From the NCBI GenBank assembly GCA_002494625.1, contig DACH01000001.1, positions 222,422-286,421 of the forward strand: 64,000 nt of DNA, read 5' to 3'. Shown in pieces: positions 34,864 to 44,248 of this stretch (position 1 is the first letter of the stretch; the number at the start of each line of letters is the position of its first letter). The notes beneath the pieces are model-generated. The model saw only the letters and a list, made by a program, of their open reading frames with translations, searched no databases and was not told where the DNA came from. This stretch comes from Archaeoglobus sp. UBA234. Lineage in GTDB: Archaea; Halobacteriota; Archaeoglobi; Archaeoglobales; Archaeoglobaceae. Both the position numbers and the translations under genes were made by a program.

Positions 34864-35720
34864 TCTTCCACCCCGAACAATCCTGTTGGTCTGAAGACCA
34901 GTATCCCGATAATCGTAACGAGCATTACGAACTCAGCCCACCTCGCTCCAAGAAAGGTTATCGAGGCTGTTATGAGGTATCCAACAATGAAAGAGGCAAT
35001 AATACTCCCTCTAACGCTTCCCAACCCACCTAAGATAACAATTGCAAAGGCATATATCAGTGACTTAACCGCAAATATCGGGCTGGCTGCGAACACCTGG
35101 GCAAAGAGTAAACCTGCAAACCCTGCAAGGATTGCTGAGACAAACATTGTTATAACAAAAAGTCTCTCAACATCCATTCCAACCATCATTGCCGCCTCAA
35201 TATCCTGTGAAGCGGCAGTAATCATCTTCCCAGTTCTTGTTCTGTTGATGAAAAACTCAAGAAGAAATATAACTGCGATAGCTAAGATAAACACTACAAT
35301 CCTCTTGTAAGTGATTAAAACCCCCCCAATTTCTGTAAAACCACTGACAAACGAAGGTACTGACCTACCATGCTCACCAAAAAGCAGAAGAAGTACCTGC
35401 TCAACCAGAAGCGCAAAGGCAAGGGTTACGATTATCACCATTACCTCATGATGCCTGATCGGTGACATCATGACTTTATAAACAACCACCCCCAGAACCC
35501 CAACAAACAGCACAGCAATTGCGTAGGATATAAAGATATTCAATCCAAGGTTCTTAATGAGAACGATACTCATATAGGCCGAAAGAACGAAAAAAGTACC
35601 ATGAGCAAAGTTCAATATTCTTGCAATCCCGAAAATCAGTGAAAAACCAGAGGCTGTAAGCGCCCAAATCCCGCTCACAACCGTTCCATATATCAATATT
35701 TTCATGATTAATTCAAGCAT
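34860..35720 (-). CDS. livH: Branched-chain/hydrophobic amino acid ABC transporter permease LivH-type
   Basis: 286 residues with eight or so transmembrane helices. GFSLIFGIARILNFAHGTFF is the LivH signature, followed by the EAA-like loop SQDIEAAMMVGMDVERLF and FAIVILGGLGSVRGSIIASF. It lies 188 bp downstream of livK on the same strand. In this gap a 9-bp direct repeat (attgaaaaa at 35871-35888) lies just after the livK stop codon; nothing else is seen there. Confidence 0.93.
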   Translation of the reverse strand: MLELIMKILIYGTVVSGIWALTASGFSLIFGIARILNFAHGTFFVLSAYMSIVLIKNLGLNIFISYAIAVLFVGVLGVVVYKVMMSPIRHHEVMVIIVTLAFALLVEQVLLLLFGEHGRSVPSFVSGFTEIGGVLITYKRIVVFILAIAVIFLLEFFINRTRTGKMITAASQDIEAAMMVGMDVERLFVITMFVSAILAGFAGLLFAQVFAASPIFAVKSLIYAFAIVILGGLGSVRGSIIASFIVGYLITASITFLGARWAEFVMLVTIIGILVFRPTGLFGVEE

Positions 35721-35908
35721 ATGTGTCTTAACACATCAAAAAAATAAAAAAATTTCGGGAAAAATCATGACGAATTCATTGATGCAACAAACCGGTATGA
35801 CAACCTCATAAATTGATAGAGCTTGTCAAATGTTAGCATAAAGCAAAAGGATTTTAGATTTAGCTTTCAAATTGAAAAAATTGAAAAAATAATAACAAAA
35901 AAATTTTA

Positions 35909-37213
35909 TTATTCAAGCCATGGTGGAAGCTTCAGCTCCCCATTAGCAACTGTTGATGGAGAGATTATGTACTGCTTCCCATCCTGCCACTGTGAGATCC
36001 AGTTCCTGACGAAATCATCACCCCATACAAGGGCGTGATTCTTGTACCAGGCTACGGTTCTTGTTAGAACAAGCGGGTTCTTTGTGTCATGCTTCTCAAG
36101 ATATTTCACAACAACATCAGGATCGAATGGATTCTTTTCTCCAGCCTTGTAAGCCTCTTCAACTGCTATCTTATATGCATAAACTGCATCATATGCTCCA
36201 TAAGCCTGATGTGATTCCGGATAATGACCATACTTGGCTTTATAAGCCTCCACGAATTTGGCACACATATCAGTTGGCGGAGCTGTGACAAGAGCACCAC
36301 CATCAGCTATGAAAATCTCGTAGTTTGCCAGTCCATCAGTCTTATCATAGAACTGATAATCAATGGCTGCAAGATCGTGTCCAGCAAGCAGAGCTGGAAT
36401 CTGAAGTTCACCCCATGATTTTGCCAGCACATCTCCAGTTCCTGCTATGGCAAGAATCGGCATGATCAGATCAGCCTGCAGGTCTTTTGCCTCAAGAAGG
36501 AGTTGATCATACTCTGTGTAACCTCTACCAACCTTCTTATCAGCAACTATCTCAATATTTCTCTTCTCAAGTTCTGGCTGAAGTGCCTGCATCACCGCAT
36601 CGGTCCAGATATGTTCGTCTCTTATGACATAAACCTTCTCAATCGTGACCCCTTTCTCCCTCAGGAAGTCAATCATCGCTGCAAGATCCCAGGCAAAGGT
36701 TGTACCATTGTTCTGACTGATTCTGAACCAGTATTTGTACTTATCATACTCCTCAGCAACCTTGGCGGGATGAGCTGGAGATGATGCATCAGCAAGAAAT
36801 ACAGTCTTGGTTTCAGCCATGACCTCCATCATCGCAAGCATTACACCACTTGAGAATCCTCCAGTAACCATATCGACCTTTTCAACAGTTGCAAGTCTCC
36901 TTAATTCCGAAGCAGCTGTATCAGGATTCAGTTTGGTGTCTCCAACAACAAGTTTCACAGGTAATCCAAGAATGCCTCCCTGATCGTTAATCTCATCTAC
37001 AGCAAGCTGAGCGGCATTTTTCTCCGATGTTCCTTCAGGAAGTGCCATTGGACCTATAACTCCGATAACCACTTCTTTCTTTCCCTCAAATGGCGGTGGT
37101 GTTGGTGTTGCTTCAGGAGTTTTGGTTGGTGTGGGTGTAGTAGGTGGGGATGGCTGGGCACATCCAAGCAACAGCAGTCCCAAAAACACCAGTACCAACA
37201 ATTTTCTCATCAT
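35909..37213 (-). CDS. livK: ABC transporter substrate-binding lipoprotein, LivK type
   Basis: 434 residues. The signal MMRKLLVLVFLGLLLLGC ends in lipobox LLGC, followed by a Pro/Thr-rich linker (PSPPTTPTPTKTPEATPTP) that tethers the receptor to the membrane. The body is a Peripla_BP_6 domain (VVIGVIGPMALPEGTSEKNAA, VDMVTGGFSSGVMLAM, SHQAYGAYDAVYAYK). It captures the imported compound outside the cell. The long linker is typical of archaeal binding proteins. Divergent from livG across 55 bp. Confidence 0.94.
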   Translation of the reverse strand: MMRKLLVLVFLGLLLLGCAQPSPPTTPTPTKTPEATPTPPPFEGKKEVVIGVIGPMALPEGTSEKNAAQLAVDEINDQGGILGLPVKLVVGDTKLNPDTAASELRRLATVEKVDMVTGGFSSGVMLAMMEVMAETKTVFLADASSPAHPAKVAEEYDKYKYWFRISQNNGTTFAWDLAAMIDFLREKGVTIEKVYVIRDEHIWTDAVMQALQPELEKRNIEIVADKKVGRGYTEYDQLLLEAKDLQADLIMPILAIAGTGDVLAKSWGELQIPALLAGHDLAAIDYQFYDKTDGLANYEIFIADGGALVTAPPTDMCAKFVEAYKAKYGHYPESHQAYGAYDAVYAYKIAVEEAYKAGEKNPFDPDVVVKYLEKHDTKNPLVLTRTVAWYKNHALVWGDDFVRNWISQWQDGKQYIISPSTVANGELKLPPWLE

Positions 37214-37268
37214 TAATTGTAATTAATATAAGCAATACTTAAATATTCCGACTATTCAACAATAATTA
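37214..37268. promoter_or_regulatory. Divergent promoter region between livK and livG
   Basis: 55 bp of AT-rich DNA separates the two divergent start codons. It must hold both promoters, and contains attaattgtaattaat-type short dyads. It is a compact place for common control of both importer halves. No box can be assigned with certainty. Confidence 0.5.
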
Positions 37269-37946
37269 ATGATAATAATGGAAGTGGAAAATGTTACAAA
37301 AAAGTTTGGAGAACTCGTAGCTCTCGACAATGTGAACCTTAAAGTAAAAAAGGGGGAGATTCTCGGTATCATTGGGCCAAATGGAGCTGGAAAAACGACT
37401 CTCTTCAATGTAATCTCAGGAGAGATGAGACCAACATCAGGGAAGATAATCTTCAATGGTAGAGATATCACCGGATTGAGACCCAGCAAAATAGTGAGTC
37501 TCGGTCTTGTCAAAACATTCCAGATTATGAGGGTTTTCAAAGACATGAGTGTTCTTGAGAACTTCATTACTGTTAATCCGGATAGTATGGAAGTGATGAA
37601 AGAGTTCGGTTTCTGGGATAAAAGAGATATAAGAGCCGGAGATCTGCCACAGGGTGAACTCAGAAAGCTTGGAATCGGACTTGCAGTTGCTACAAAACCA
37701 AGAGTCGTTCTGCTTGATGAGCCATTTTCTGGTTTGAGTCCAAGAGAGAGTCTCGAACTCCACAGAGTGATTGAAAGGCTAAGAGAGTTCGGGATTACCA
37801 TGGTGATAATCGAGCACAAGCTGAGGGAGCTTTTCAACAATGCAGAGAGAGTGATATGTCTGAATGCCGGAACTGTTCTCTGTGAAGGTACCCCTGAAGA
37901 GGTCGTGAATGATCCAAGAGTAATTGAGGCTTACATAGGTGGTTAG
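37269..37946 (+). CDS. livG: ABC transporter ATP-binding protein LivG-type
   Basis: 225 residues. Walker A GIIGPNGAGKTT, Q-loop VKTFQIMRVF, signature LPQGELRKLGIG (a variant of LSxGxxR), Walker B VVLLDEPFSGL, switch IEHKLRE. The order and the Q-loop are typical of LivG. A second ATG lies at 37278. It energises LivHM together with LivF, whose gene follows directly. Confidence 0.93.
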   Translation: MIIMEVENVTKKFGELVALDNVNLKVKKGEILGIIGPNGAGKTTLFNVISGEMRPTSGKIIFNGRDITGLRPSKIVSLGLVKTFQIMRVFKDMSVLENFITVNPDSMEVMKEFGFWDKRDIRAGDLPQGELRKLGIGLAVATKPRVVLLDEPFSGLSPRESLELHRVIERLREFGITMVIIEHKLRELFNNAERVICLNAGTVLCEGTPEEVVNDPRVIEAYIGG

Positions 37947-38636
37947 ATGAAGATACTTGAAGTTGAGAATTTGAAGGCATATTATGATAAAGCAAGAATT
38001 TTACAGGGATTGAGCTTCGAAATAGAAGAGGGGGAAACTTTCACGATACTCGGGCCAAATGGAGCTGGAAAAACAACGTTGATTAAATCCATTTGCGGTC
38101 TTGTAACCACAGAGGGGACAATTAGATTCAAAGGAGAAGATATTACCGCTTTGAAGACTCATGAGAGAATAAAGAGAGGTATTGCGATATGCCCGGAGGG
38201 GAGAAAGCTGTTTCCCAACATGACAGTTGAGGATAATCTTCTCATGGGTTCCATCGAGGGCAATGGAGAGGAGAGGCTTGAAATGGTTTACAATCTTTTT
38301 CCAAGGCTGAGAGAAAGGAGGATGCACATAGCCAAAAAAGCGAGTGGTGGAGAGCAACAAATGGTTGCTATTGGAAGAGCTCTGATGTCGAGTCCGAGTT
38401 TACTTCTTTTCGATGAGCCTTCCATGGGACTCGCTCCAATACTCGTGGAGAAGATAAAAGATTCCCTCATCAAAATGAAGAGTGAAATGGACATTTCGAT
38501 TCTGATGGTTGAACAAAATGTAAAAATGGCAATGGAGCTGGCAGACAAGGTTGCAGTCCTTGTAAAAGGAAAATTCGTGAAAGAGGGTGACAGAAGCTCG
38601 ATAGGTGAGGTTGAAAAGCTCTACTTTGAAATTTGA
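37947..38636 (+). CDS. livF: ABC transporter ATP-binding protein LivF-type
   Basis: 229 residues. Walker A TILGPNGAGKTT, the LivF hallmark GIAICPEGRKLFPNMTVEDNL, signature ASGGEQQMVAIGRAL, Walker B LLLFDEPSMGLAP and switch VEQNVKM. It begins 1 nt after the livG stop codon. Together with livG, livH, livM and livK it completes a five-part importer. Confidence 0.94.
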   Translation: MKILEVENLKAYYDKARILQGLSFEIEEGETFTILGPNGAGKTTLIKSICGLVTTEGTIRFKGEDITALKTHERIKRGIAICPEGRKLFPNMTVEDNLLMGSIEGNGEERLEMVYNLFPRLRERRMHIAKKASGGEQQMVAIGRALMSSPSLLLFDEPSMGLAPILVEKIKDSLIKMKSEMDISILMVEQNVKMAMELADKVAVLVKGKFVKEGDRSSIGEVEKLYFEI

Positions 38637-38709
38637 TTACCTTCCACAAATTTATCAGAATAAACCATTAAATTTTTATGGAAATTGTCAGATTATTGTT
38701 GGTGATAGA

Positions 38710-39462
38710 ATGAGATTTAAGGACAGAGTTGTTCTTGTCACAGGGGCAGGAAGAGGAATTGGAAGGGCTATAGCTCTTGCATTTGGAAAGGAAGGAGCAA
38801 GAGTAGCTGTCAATGATCTGAATCTCGAGTCCGCAAGTAGTGTTGTCGAGGAGATAAAATCCATGGGAAGTGATGCGATTGCCGTACAGGCAGACATAAC
38901 AAAACTTGGGGAAGTAGAAAGAATGGTGGAAAAGGTGAAAAGCGAACTCGGAAGTATTAACATTCTCATAAACAACGCAGGTTACTGGACAATAAAGCTC
39001 TTCAAGGATACAAGCCCAGAAGACTGGCAGAAGGATATAGGAGTCTGCTACATAGGCACACTGAACTGCTGCAAGGCTGTTATCAACGATATGATCGAGA
39101 ACAGATATGGGAGAATCATAAATATTGTATCTGATGCTGGAAGAATTGGTGAGCCTTTCCTCGCAGTTTACTCGGGAGCGAAGGCTGCTGTTATAGGCTT
39201 CGGAAAAGCTCTGGCTAAGGAAGTTGCGAGATATGGCATAACTGTAAACAACATCGCAGCAGGAGTCACAAAAACTCCAGGAGTGGAAAGCTTCCTGAAA
39301 GGAGTTGGTGGGGAAGAAAAACTCATCAAAGCCTACCCAAGAGGAAGACTCGGAGAACCGGAGGATATTGCCAATGGTGTACTCTTCTTCGCTGCAGATG
39401 AGTCAGAGTACATAACTGGGCAGACCATAAGCATCAGTGGTGGTTACACGACCTTGGGCTGA
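38710..39462 (+). CDS. Short-chain dehydrogenase/reductase (FabG-like)
   Basis: 250 residues from ATG 38710, chosen because GGTGAT lies 3 nt upstream; the upstream extension overlaps livF. The cofactor motif is TGAGRGIG (11-18), the acidic NDLNLE after strand 2 favours NAD(H), NNAG is at 88-91, and the catalytic set is Ser141, Tyr154 and Lys158 (YSGAK). It probably oxidises a 3-hydroxyacyl-CoA or related alcohol in the catabolic route. Substrate unassigned. Confidence 0.92.
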   Translation: MRFKDRVVLVTGAGRGIGRAIALAFGKEGARVAVNDLNLESASSVVEEIKSMGSDAIAVQADITKLGEVERMVEKVKSELGSINILINNAGYWTIKLFKDTSPEDWQKDIGVCYIGTLNCCKAVINDMIENRYGRIINIVSDAGRIGEPFLAVYSGAKAAVIGFGKALAKEVARYGITVNNIAAGVTKTPGVESFLKGVGGEEKLIKAYPRGRLGEPEDIANGVLFFAADESEYITGQTISISGGYTTLG

Positions 39463-39500
39463 ATAGCAGTATTTTTATATTCTTTTTCCTGAAACTTTTT

Positions 39501-40388
39501 ATGATTCATAGCAGGTTGAAGAATGTTTACTGTATAGACACTCTTGTAGCAGGAATGGAGAACTTTCTCAGCTGCTTTTTAATAGATGATGAGAAAGTCG
39601 TTTTATCAGATCCGGGACCTCCTTGCGTTGTTGGTGAAGTGATGAACTCTTTGAAAGAGATTGGAAAGTTAGATTACATCGCCCTCTCCCATGTACATGT
39701 TGACCATGCAGGGGCTACTGCCCTGATAGCGAAGGAGTTCAGGGATGCCAAAATTATCACACACCCGAAAGCAGCCAGACACATAATTAATCCTGAAAAG
39801 CTCTGGAAATCCTCTCTTGAGGCTCTTGGAAAAGTTGCAGATATATATGGTGAGCCAGAACCTGTCGATGCTGATAGAATAATAACCGTCGAGAATGGGC
39901 AGAGATTTAACCTTGGAAAAGAAGAGCTGACAGTCATCTACACCCCAGGCCATGCAGTGCACCACATATCCTTTTTCTTGGAAAATTCCAGAGTGCTTCT
40001 ATCGGGGGAAAGCATAGGTATGTATCTCCATGGCAAGCTGATTTTAACCTCCCCAATACCACCCCTTGTCAGGAACGATGTCATGCAGACCTTCGATATA
40101 ATAGAGTCCTTAGAGCCCACAAAAATCGCTTACTGTCACTTCGGATTTTCTGAACCTGATTTGCTGAGAGTTGCGAGAGAGAAGACTGATCTATGGATCG
40201 ATGTGACAAAAGAGGTCGTTGAGAAGGGTGGAGATATTGACGAGCTAAACAAAAAACTCATCGAAAAGGATAGAGACTACAAGTACCTAACTGAGTTTTA
40301 CAAAGACAATCTTGTATTCTCATACCCATACAGAACTGTCCTTAATGGATTGATTTACTCAGCAAAGAACTCCGGGAAAAATCTTTAA
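39501..40388 (+). CDS. Metallo-beta-lactamase-fold hydrolase
   Basis: 295 residues. The metal motif SHVHVDHAGA supplies His64, His66, Asp68 and His69. Further ligands are in TPGHAVHH and LLSGESIG, and a last His in YCHFGFSEP. MBL enzymes of this glyoxalase II-like branch often cleave thioesters, so a CoA-thioesterase or lactone-hydrolase role in the island is plausible but unproven. It stands between the SDR and the FAD oxidoreductase on the same strand. Confidence 0.88.
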   Translation: MIHSRLKNVYCIDTLVAGMENFLSCFLIDDEKVVLSDPGPPCVVGEVMNSLKEIGKLDYIALSHVHVDHAGATALIAKEFRDAKIITHPKAARHIINPEKLWKSSLEALGKVADIYGEPEPVDADRIITVENGQRFNLGKEELTVIYTPGHAVHHISFFLENSRVLLSGESIGMYLHGKLILTSPIPPLVRNDVMQTFDIIESLEPTKIAYCHFGFSEPDLLRVAREKTDLWIDVTKEVVEKGGDIDELNKKLIEKDRDYKYLTEFYKDNLVFSYPYRTVLNGLIYSAKNSGKNL

Positions 40389-40410
40389 TTAATTAAAATT
40401 TATTTTCCCC

Positions 40411-41619
40411 ATGGATTATGTTATTGCTGGATGTGGAGGGGCGGGGATAAATGCGGCTTCAGCCATCAGGAAACTGGACAAAAAAGGAAAAATCGTGATA
40501 ATTTCAAAGGACGACCCCTACACACCGGTTTTTCTTGCTGATTATCTGCTGGGGGAAGACGAATCCAAACTCCACATAGTTGAAAAAGACTTTTTTGAGA
40601 AATTAAAACTGGAGTTTATAAAAGGAGAGATAAAACAGGTGAGAGACAGTTCGGTAACCCTGAACAACGGGGAAGAAATAGGGTTTGACAGGTTGCTGAT
40701 AGCCACTGGTTCAAAGCCCTTCCGCCCTCCGGTTCCTGGAATTGACAAAGAGAACATATTCACCTTCCACTCACTCGGTGATGCTGCCAGAATAAAAGAG
40801 GTTGCCAGAGAATCTGAGAGGGCTGCCGTTGTTGGAGCAGGTCCTGTGGGACTTGAAATTGCCTATGCACTGACAGAACTTGGACTGAAAGTGTTCGTTA
40901 TTGAGATGATGGAGAGAGTTCTTCCGGGCATAGTCGATGAGGAAATTGCAGAAATGGTGGAAAGTGAGTTCAGAAGACTGGGTGTTGAGATAATCACCGG
41001 CAGAAAGGTTGAGGAATTTACAGGGGAGAAGAAGGTAAAATCACTCATAGCGGGAGATGAGATTGAAGTTGACCTTGCCGTACTCTCAACAGGTGTTACA
41101 CCCAATTTACCTGAGATGGAGGGTATAAGGATTAGACAGGGAGTAGTTGTCGATAGGAGGATGGAGAGTTCAAAAGAAGGTGTATTTGCTGCAGGAGATG
41201 TTGCCGAAGCAGAGGATGTCTTCGGTACATTCTGTTTAACTCCAACTTGGACATCAGCAGTAACCCAGGGAAAAATAGCAGGAACAAACATGGCTGGAGG
41301 CAATGTCTACCATGAGGGCTCGATAAGAATGAACATTGTTAAAAAATCAGATGTGCCGGTTCTCTCGGTTGGAAAGATGGAGGGAGATTCAGAAACTTTC
41401 AGAGGGGGGAAAATTTTCAGAAGAGCTTACTTTGACGGAGATTTTCTTACAGGTTTTCAATCTGCAGGAATTCATTCAGATTTAAGCCTCTCTGGCTTGA
41501 TTCAGTTTCTGATAAAAAAAAGAGTACCTGTGAAAGACAAAAAGCTTTTTGTCAGACGGCCTCAATCCTTCAGAAACTGGAGCAGGCTTCATAATCTTGC
41601 TCTTGCTGGAAACTCATAA
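40411..41619 (+). CDS. FAD-dependent NAD(P) oxidoreductase, likely reductase partner of the AOR (AorC-like)
   Basis: 402 residues of the pyridine nucleotide-disulfide oxidoreductase class. FAD motif YVIAGCGGAGINAAS, second Rossmann motif VVGAGPVGLEIAYAL for NAD(P), and FAD C-terminal GVFAAGDVAEAED. There is no redox CxxxxC disulfide. The C-terminal ~100 residues are unlike NADH oxidases and may bind a partner. Its position next to AOR, polyferredoxin and MoaD genes mirrors AorC of the Aromatoleum NAD-linked AOR (inference by gene set). Confidence 0.82.
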   Translation: MDYVIAGCGGAGINAASAIRKLDKKGKIVIISKDDPYTPVFLADYLLGEDESKLHIVEKDFFEKLKLEFIKGEIKQVRDSSVTLNNGEEIGFDRLLIATGSKPFRPPVPGIDKENIFTFHSLGDAARIKEVARESERAAVVGAGPVGLEIAYALTELGLKVFVIEMMERVLPGIVDEEIAEMVESEFRRLGVEIITGRKVEEFTGEKKVKSLIAGDEIEVDLAVLSTGVTPNLPEMEGIRIRQGVVVDRRMESSKEGVFAAGDVAEAEDVFGTFCLTPTWTSAVTQGKIAGTNMAGGNVYHEGSIRMNIVKKSDVPVLSVGKMEGDSETFRGGKIFRRAYFDGDFLTGFQSAGIHSDLSLSGLIQFLIKKRVPVKDKKLFVRRPQSFRNWSRLHNLALAGNS

Positions 41620-41628
41620 CAGGCTATT

Positions 41629-41690
41629 ATGTTACAATGTTACTAAAATAACCACTTTAAAATTACAATTTTGGGAAAGATTTATAATAT
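41629..41690 (+). promoter_or_regulatory. Promoter of the zinc-ribbon/AOR operon
   Basis: A TATA-like box tttataat at 41681-41688 lies about 25-30 bp before the ATG at 41711, so the message should be nearly leaderless. Upstream is a direct repeat atgttac-a-atgttac (about 41629-41644), a possible regulator site. The same octamer tttataat is found upstream of the PaaK gene (45321-45328). Confidence 0.5.
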
Positions 41691-41710
41691 TGTTTTACTA
41701 TGTTAAATCA

Positions 41711-41863
41711 ATGGCGGAAAAATTTCAGGCAAGGTGTCTTAACTGCAGGAACAGATTTGAGGTTGAAAAAGGGAACGAGATAGCAGAATGTCATCACTGT
41801 GGGAGCAAATGGAGAATTTCATGGGTAACTCCCGAACAGCCCAAAGTTCAGGGTCCCGCATGA
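41711..41863 (+). CDS. Small zinc-ribbon protein preceding AOR (50 aa)
   Basis: 50 residues from ATG 41711, placed by the TATA box. Two CxxC knuckles, Cys9/Cys12 (CLNC) and Cys27/Cys30 (CHHC), give a rubredoxin-like or zinc-ribbon fold; the Pro-rich tail is flexible. It stops 10 bp before the AOR start, so it is in the same operon. It could carry iron for electron transfer or zinc for assembly; CxxC spacing alone does not decide. Confidence 0.8.
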   Translation: MAEKFQARCLNCRNRFEVEKGNEIAECHHCGSKWRISWVTPEQPKVQGPA

Positions 41864-41873
41864 AGGTGGTTTT

Positions 41874-43772
41874 ATGGTTCTGAATCGTAAGGTTGCTTTT
41901 ATCGATCTTTCAAAGGGAAAAGTTGTTACCAGAGATATTCCTCTCGAACTGAGAAAAAAACACCTTGGCGGCAGGGGATTGAACTGGTACTACATTTACA
42001 ACAATGTTTCACCTGATGTCAAGCCCTTTGATCCTGAAAATCTTTTTGTTGTTGGAGCAGGGCTTCTCACCGGGATGCCAATGCTTGGCACAGGAAGAAC
42101 CCAGATTTCAACAAAAAGCCCGATGACCAATGGAGTTGGAGACGCAAATATGGGAGGAGCCTTTGGCCCGGAAATGAGGTATTCTGGTTTTGACCATCTT
42201 GTGATAAGGGGAAGAGCAGAGAAGCCTGTTTATCTATTTCTGAGCGATGGAGAAGTTGAGATAAGAGATGCCAAGCACCTCTGGGGACTGGATACTCACG
42301 AAACACAGAGGGCAATAAAGGAGGAGATCGGAGATGAGAGGGTTGAATCAATGGTCATTGGGAAAGCGGGAGAGAAAAGAGTTTACTTCGCCAATGTGAT
42401 GAATGGTAACAAAAATGCAGGTGGTAGAGGTGGTACAGGAGCTGTTATGGGCTCAAAGAATCTGAAGGCAATTGCATGCAGGGGATTGATTGATTTGGAA
42501 GTCAGCGATCCCGAAAAATTCATGGAGTATGCACTTCAAATGAACGAACAGGTTCTGAGCACGAAGTGGGCTAAAACGCTCAGCAGACTTGGAACTCCAC
42601 TGTTATATGATGTATCCTACACAACAGGTTTTATAGGAACAAAGAACTGGCAGTACAACACTCCAGGAAGTGAGGGAGAGCCTCTCGAAGCTGAAAATCT
42701 TCAGAAATACATGATAAAGCATGTTGCGTGTATGGGTTGCAGTGTTCATTGCAGACACAGGGTTAAAATCGACAGGGGAAAGTATGCCGGAGTAGTTGCT
42801 GAAGGTCCTGAATATACGATGATGGGAAGCTTTGGAACTCTTGTCGGATGCTACGACTGGGATTTTGTTATAAAAGGAAATGATGAGTGCAACAAGTGGG
42901 GAATCGATAATCTCTCACTGGGGGCAGTTATCTCCTGGGCATTCGAACTTTATCAGAGAGAGATTCTGACAGAGAAGGATGTTGGCTTCAGACTTCAGTG
43001 GGGTGATCAGGATGCAGTGCTTGAGCTTGCCAGAATGATAGTGAACCGGGAAGGTATAGGTGATATACTCGCTAACGGCTTTATTGAGGCTTCAAAGAAA
43101 TTTGGGGAGGGATCAGAATACTACGCAATTCATGTGAAGGGTCATCCTGATCTCCATACAGATGAAAGGGGAGTTCCCAGCTTTGCTCTCGGCATTGCAA
43201 CCTCAACAAGAGGTGCGGATCATCTGAGAAGCAGACCTGCCATCGATCTTTTCCAGCTCCCTGAGGACTTCTTGGAGAAACTCATTGGATATAAAATAAA
43301 AAGTGACTTTACAGCTTATGAAACAAAGGGGATTCTTGTCTGGTGGTTTGAACTTTACTTCAATATTGTTGATTCCCTCGGAGTCTGCAAGTTCCAGTCC
43401 ACCTTCAACTGCCCTCACTGCCCGCAATATGATGAGTACATACCCCTCCTGAAATACACAACCGGGATGAAGTTCTCCAAGGAAGAACTGATGCAGATAG
43501 GGGAGAGAAATTACACAATGGAACGGATGTTCAACATTCTGAATGGAATGGGTAAAAAGGATGACTACCCTCCAGCGAGGTTCTTTGAAGAAGCAAATCC
43601 AAGAGGTTTGCCCTTTATGAAGGGAAGGAAACTCGACAGGGAAAAATATGAGGAGATGCTCGCCGAATATTACAGACAACACGGCTGGAATGATGATGGA
43701 ATCCCAACCGATGAAACCCTCAGCAAACTCGAAATAGGCATGCCAGAAAAGAACTTTCCGGAGGTGGAGTGA
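41874..43772 (+). CDS. aor: Tungsten-dependent aldehyde:ferredoxin oxidoreductase
   Basis: 632 residues. It oxidises aldehydes to acids at a tungsto-bis-pterin site. Pterin-binding segments include GGRGLNWYYIYN and GGRGGTGAVMGSKNLKA (183-199). The 4Fe-4S cluster ligands are Cys286, Cys289 and Cys293 (CMGCSVHC) with Cys505 in DSLGVCKF. The start has AAGGTGG upstream. The TGATG junction with the polyferredoxin gene indicates coupling. An aldehyde derived from an amino acid (e.g. phenylacetaldehyde) is a plausible substrate because PaaK is encoded nearby (inference). Confidence 0.95.
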   Translation: MVLNRKVAFIDLSKGKVVTRDIPLELRKKHLGGRGLNWYYIYNNVSPDVKPFDPENLFVVGAGLLTGMPMLGTGRTQISTKSPMTNGVGDANMGGAFGPEMRYSGFDHLVIRGRAEKPVYLFLSDGEVEIRDAKHLWGLDTHETQRAIKEEIGDERVESMVIGKAGEKRVYFANVMNGNKNAGGRGGTGAVMGSKNLKAIACRGLIDLEVSDPEKFMEYALQMNEQVLSTKWAKTLSRLGTPLLYDVSYTTGFIGTKNWQYNTPGSEGEPLEAENLQKYMIKHVACMGCSVHCRHRVKIDRGKYAGVVAEGPEYTMMGSFGTLVGCYDWDFVIKGNDECNKWGIDNLSLGAVISWAFELYQREILTEKDVGFRLQWGDQDAVLELARMIVNREGIGDILANGFIEASKKFGEGSEYYAIHVKGHPDLHTDERGVPSFALGIATSTRGADHLRSRPAIDLFQLPEDFLEKLIGYKIKSDFTAYETKGILVWWFELYFNIVDSLGVCKFQSTFNCPHCPQYDEYIPLLKYTTGMKFSKEELMQIGERNYTMERMFNILNGMGKKDDYPPARFFEEANPRGLPFMKGRKLDREKYEEMLAEYYRQHGWNDDGIPTDETLSKLEIGMPEKNFPEVE

Positions 43773-44248
43773 TGAAAACCTTTGTCATCGATCCAGATAA
43801 ATGTACAGGGTGCAGGGATTGTGAGATGGTCTGCTCCCTCTACCACGAGAAGGTTGTGAATCCGTCGAGATCGAGAATAACCATAATAAGAGATCCTCTC
43901 GATGGGATCGAACTTCCGATAATCTGTATGCAGTGTGATGAGCCCGTTTGCGTTCTGGTTTGCCCCGTCAATGCAATCTACGAGAATGAACATGGAGCAA
44001 AAATTATCGATTACACTAAATGCATGGGGTGCAGAACATGCGTAATATCATGCCCCATAGGTGGTGCACTGATAGATCCTGTTTCCGGTAAAACAATAAA
44101 ATGTGATCTCTGCGATGGTGAGCCGAGGTGTGTTAAGTTCTGCTCAACAAAAGCCATTGAATACTTGGATGTTTCAATTGCAAACCAGAGGATAAAAAGA
44201 AATACTATTGAGAGATACCTGAGAGCACTTAAATCGGGAAGAGTCTGA
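43772..44248 (+). CDS. Polyferredoxin, four 4Fe-4S clusters (AorA/HycB-like)
   Basis: 158 residues from the ATG in the TGATG overlap with the AOR gene. Four cysteine groups are present: CTGCRDCEMVC, CMQCDEPVCVLVC, CMGCRTCVISC and CDLCDGEPRCVKFC. This is the HycB/DmsB-like electron-transfer layout. It would shuttle electrons from AOR to the FAD subunit encoded upstream. Its stop overlaps the MoaD-like start by 1 nt. Confidence 0.93.
   Translation: MKTFVIDPDKCTGCRDCEMVCSLYHEKVVNPSRSRITIIRDPLDGIELPIICMQCDEPVCVLVCPVNAIYENEHGAKIIDYTKCMGCRTCVISCPIGGALIDPVSGKTIKCDLCDGEPRCVKFCSTKAIEYLDVSIANQRIKRNTIERYLRALKSGRV

Noticed and set aside
43203..43682. 159-codon minus-strand frame in the AOR gene
   Set aside because: Antisense to the AOR cluster-ligand region; composition atypical of the genome's proteins.
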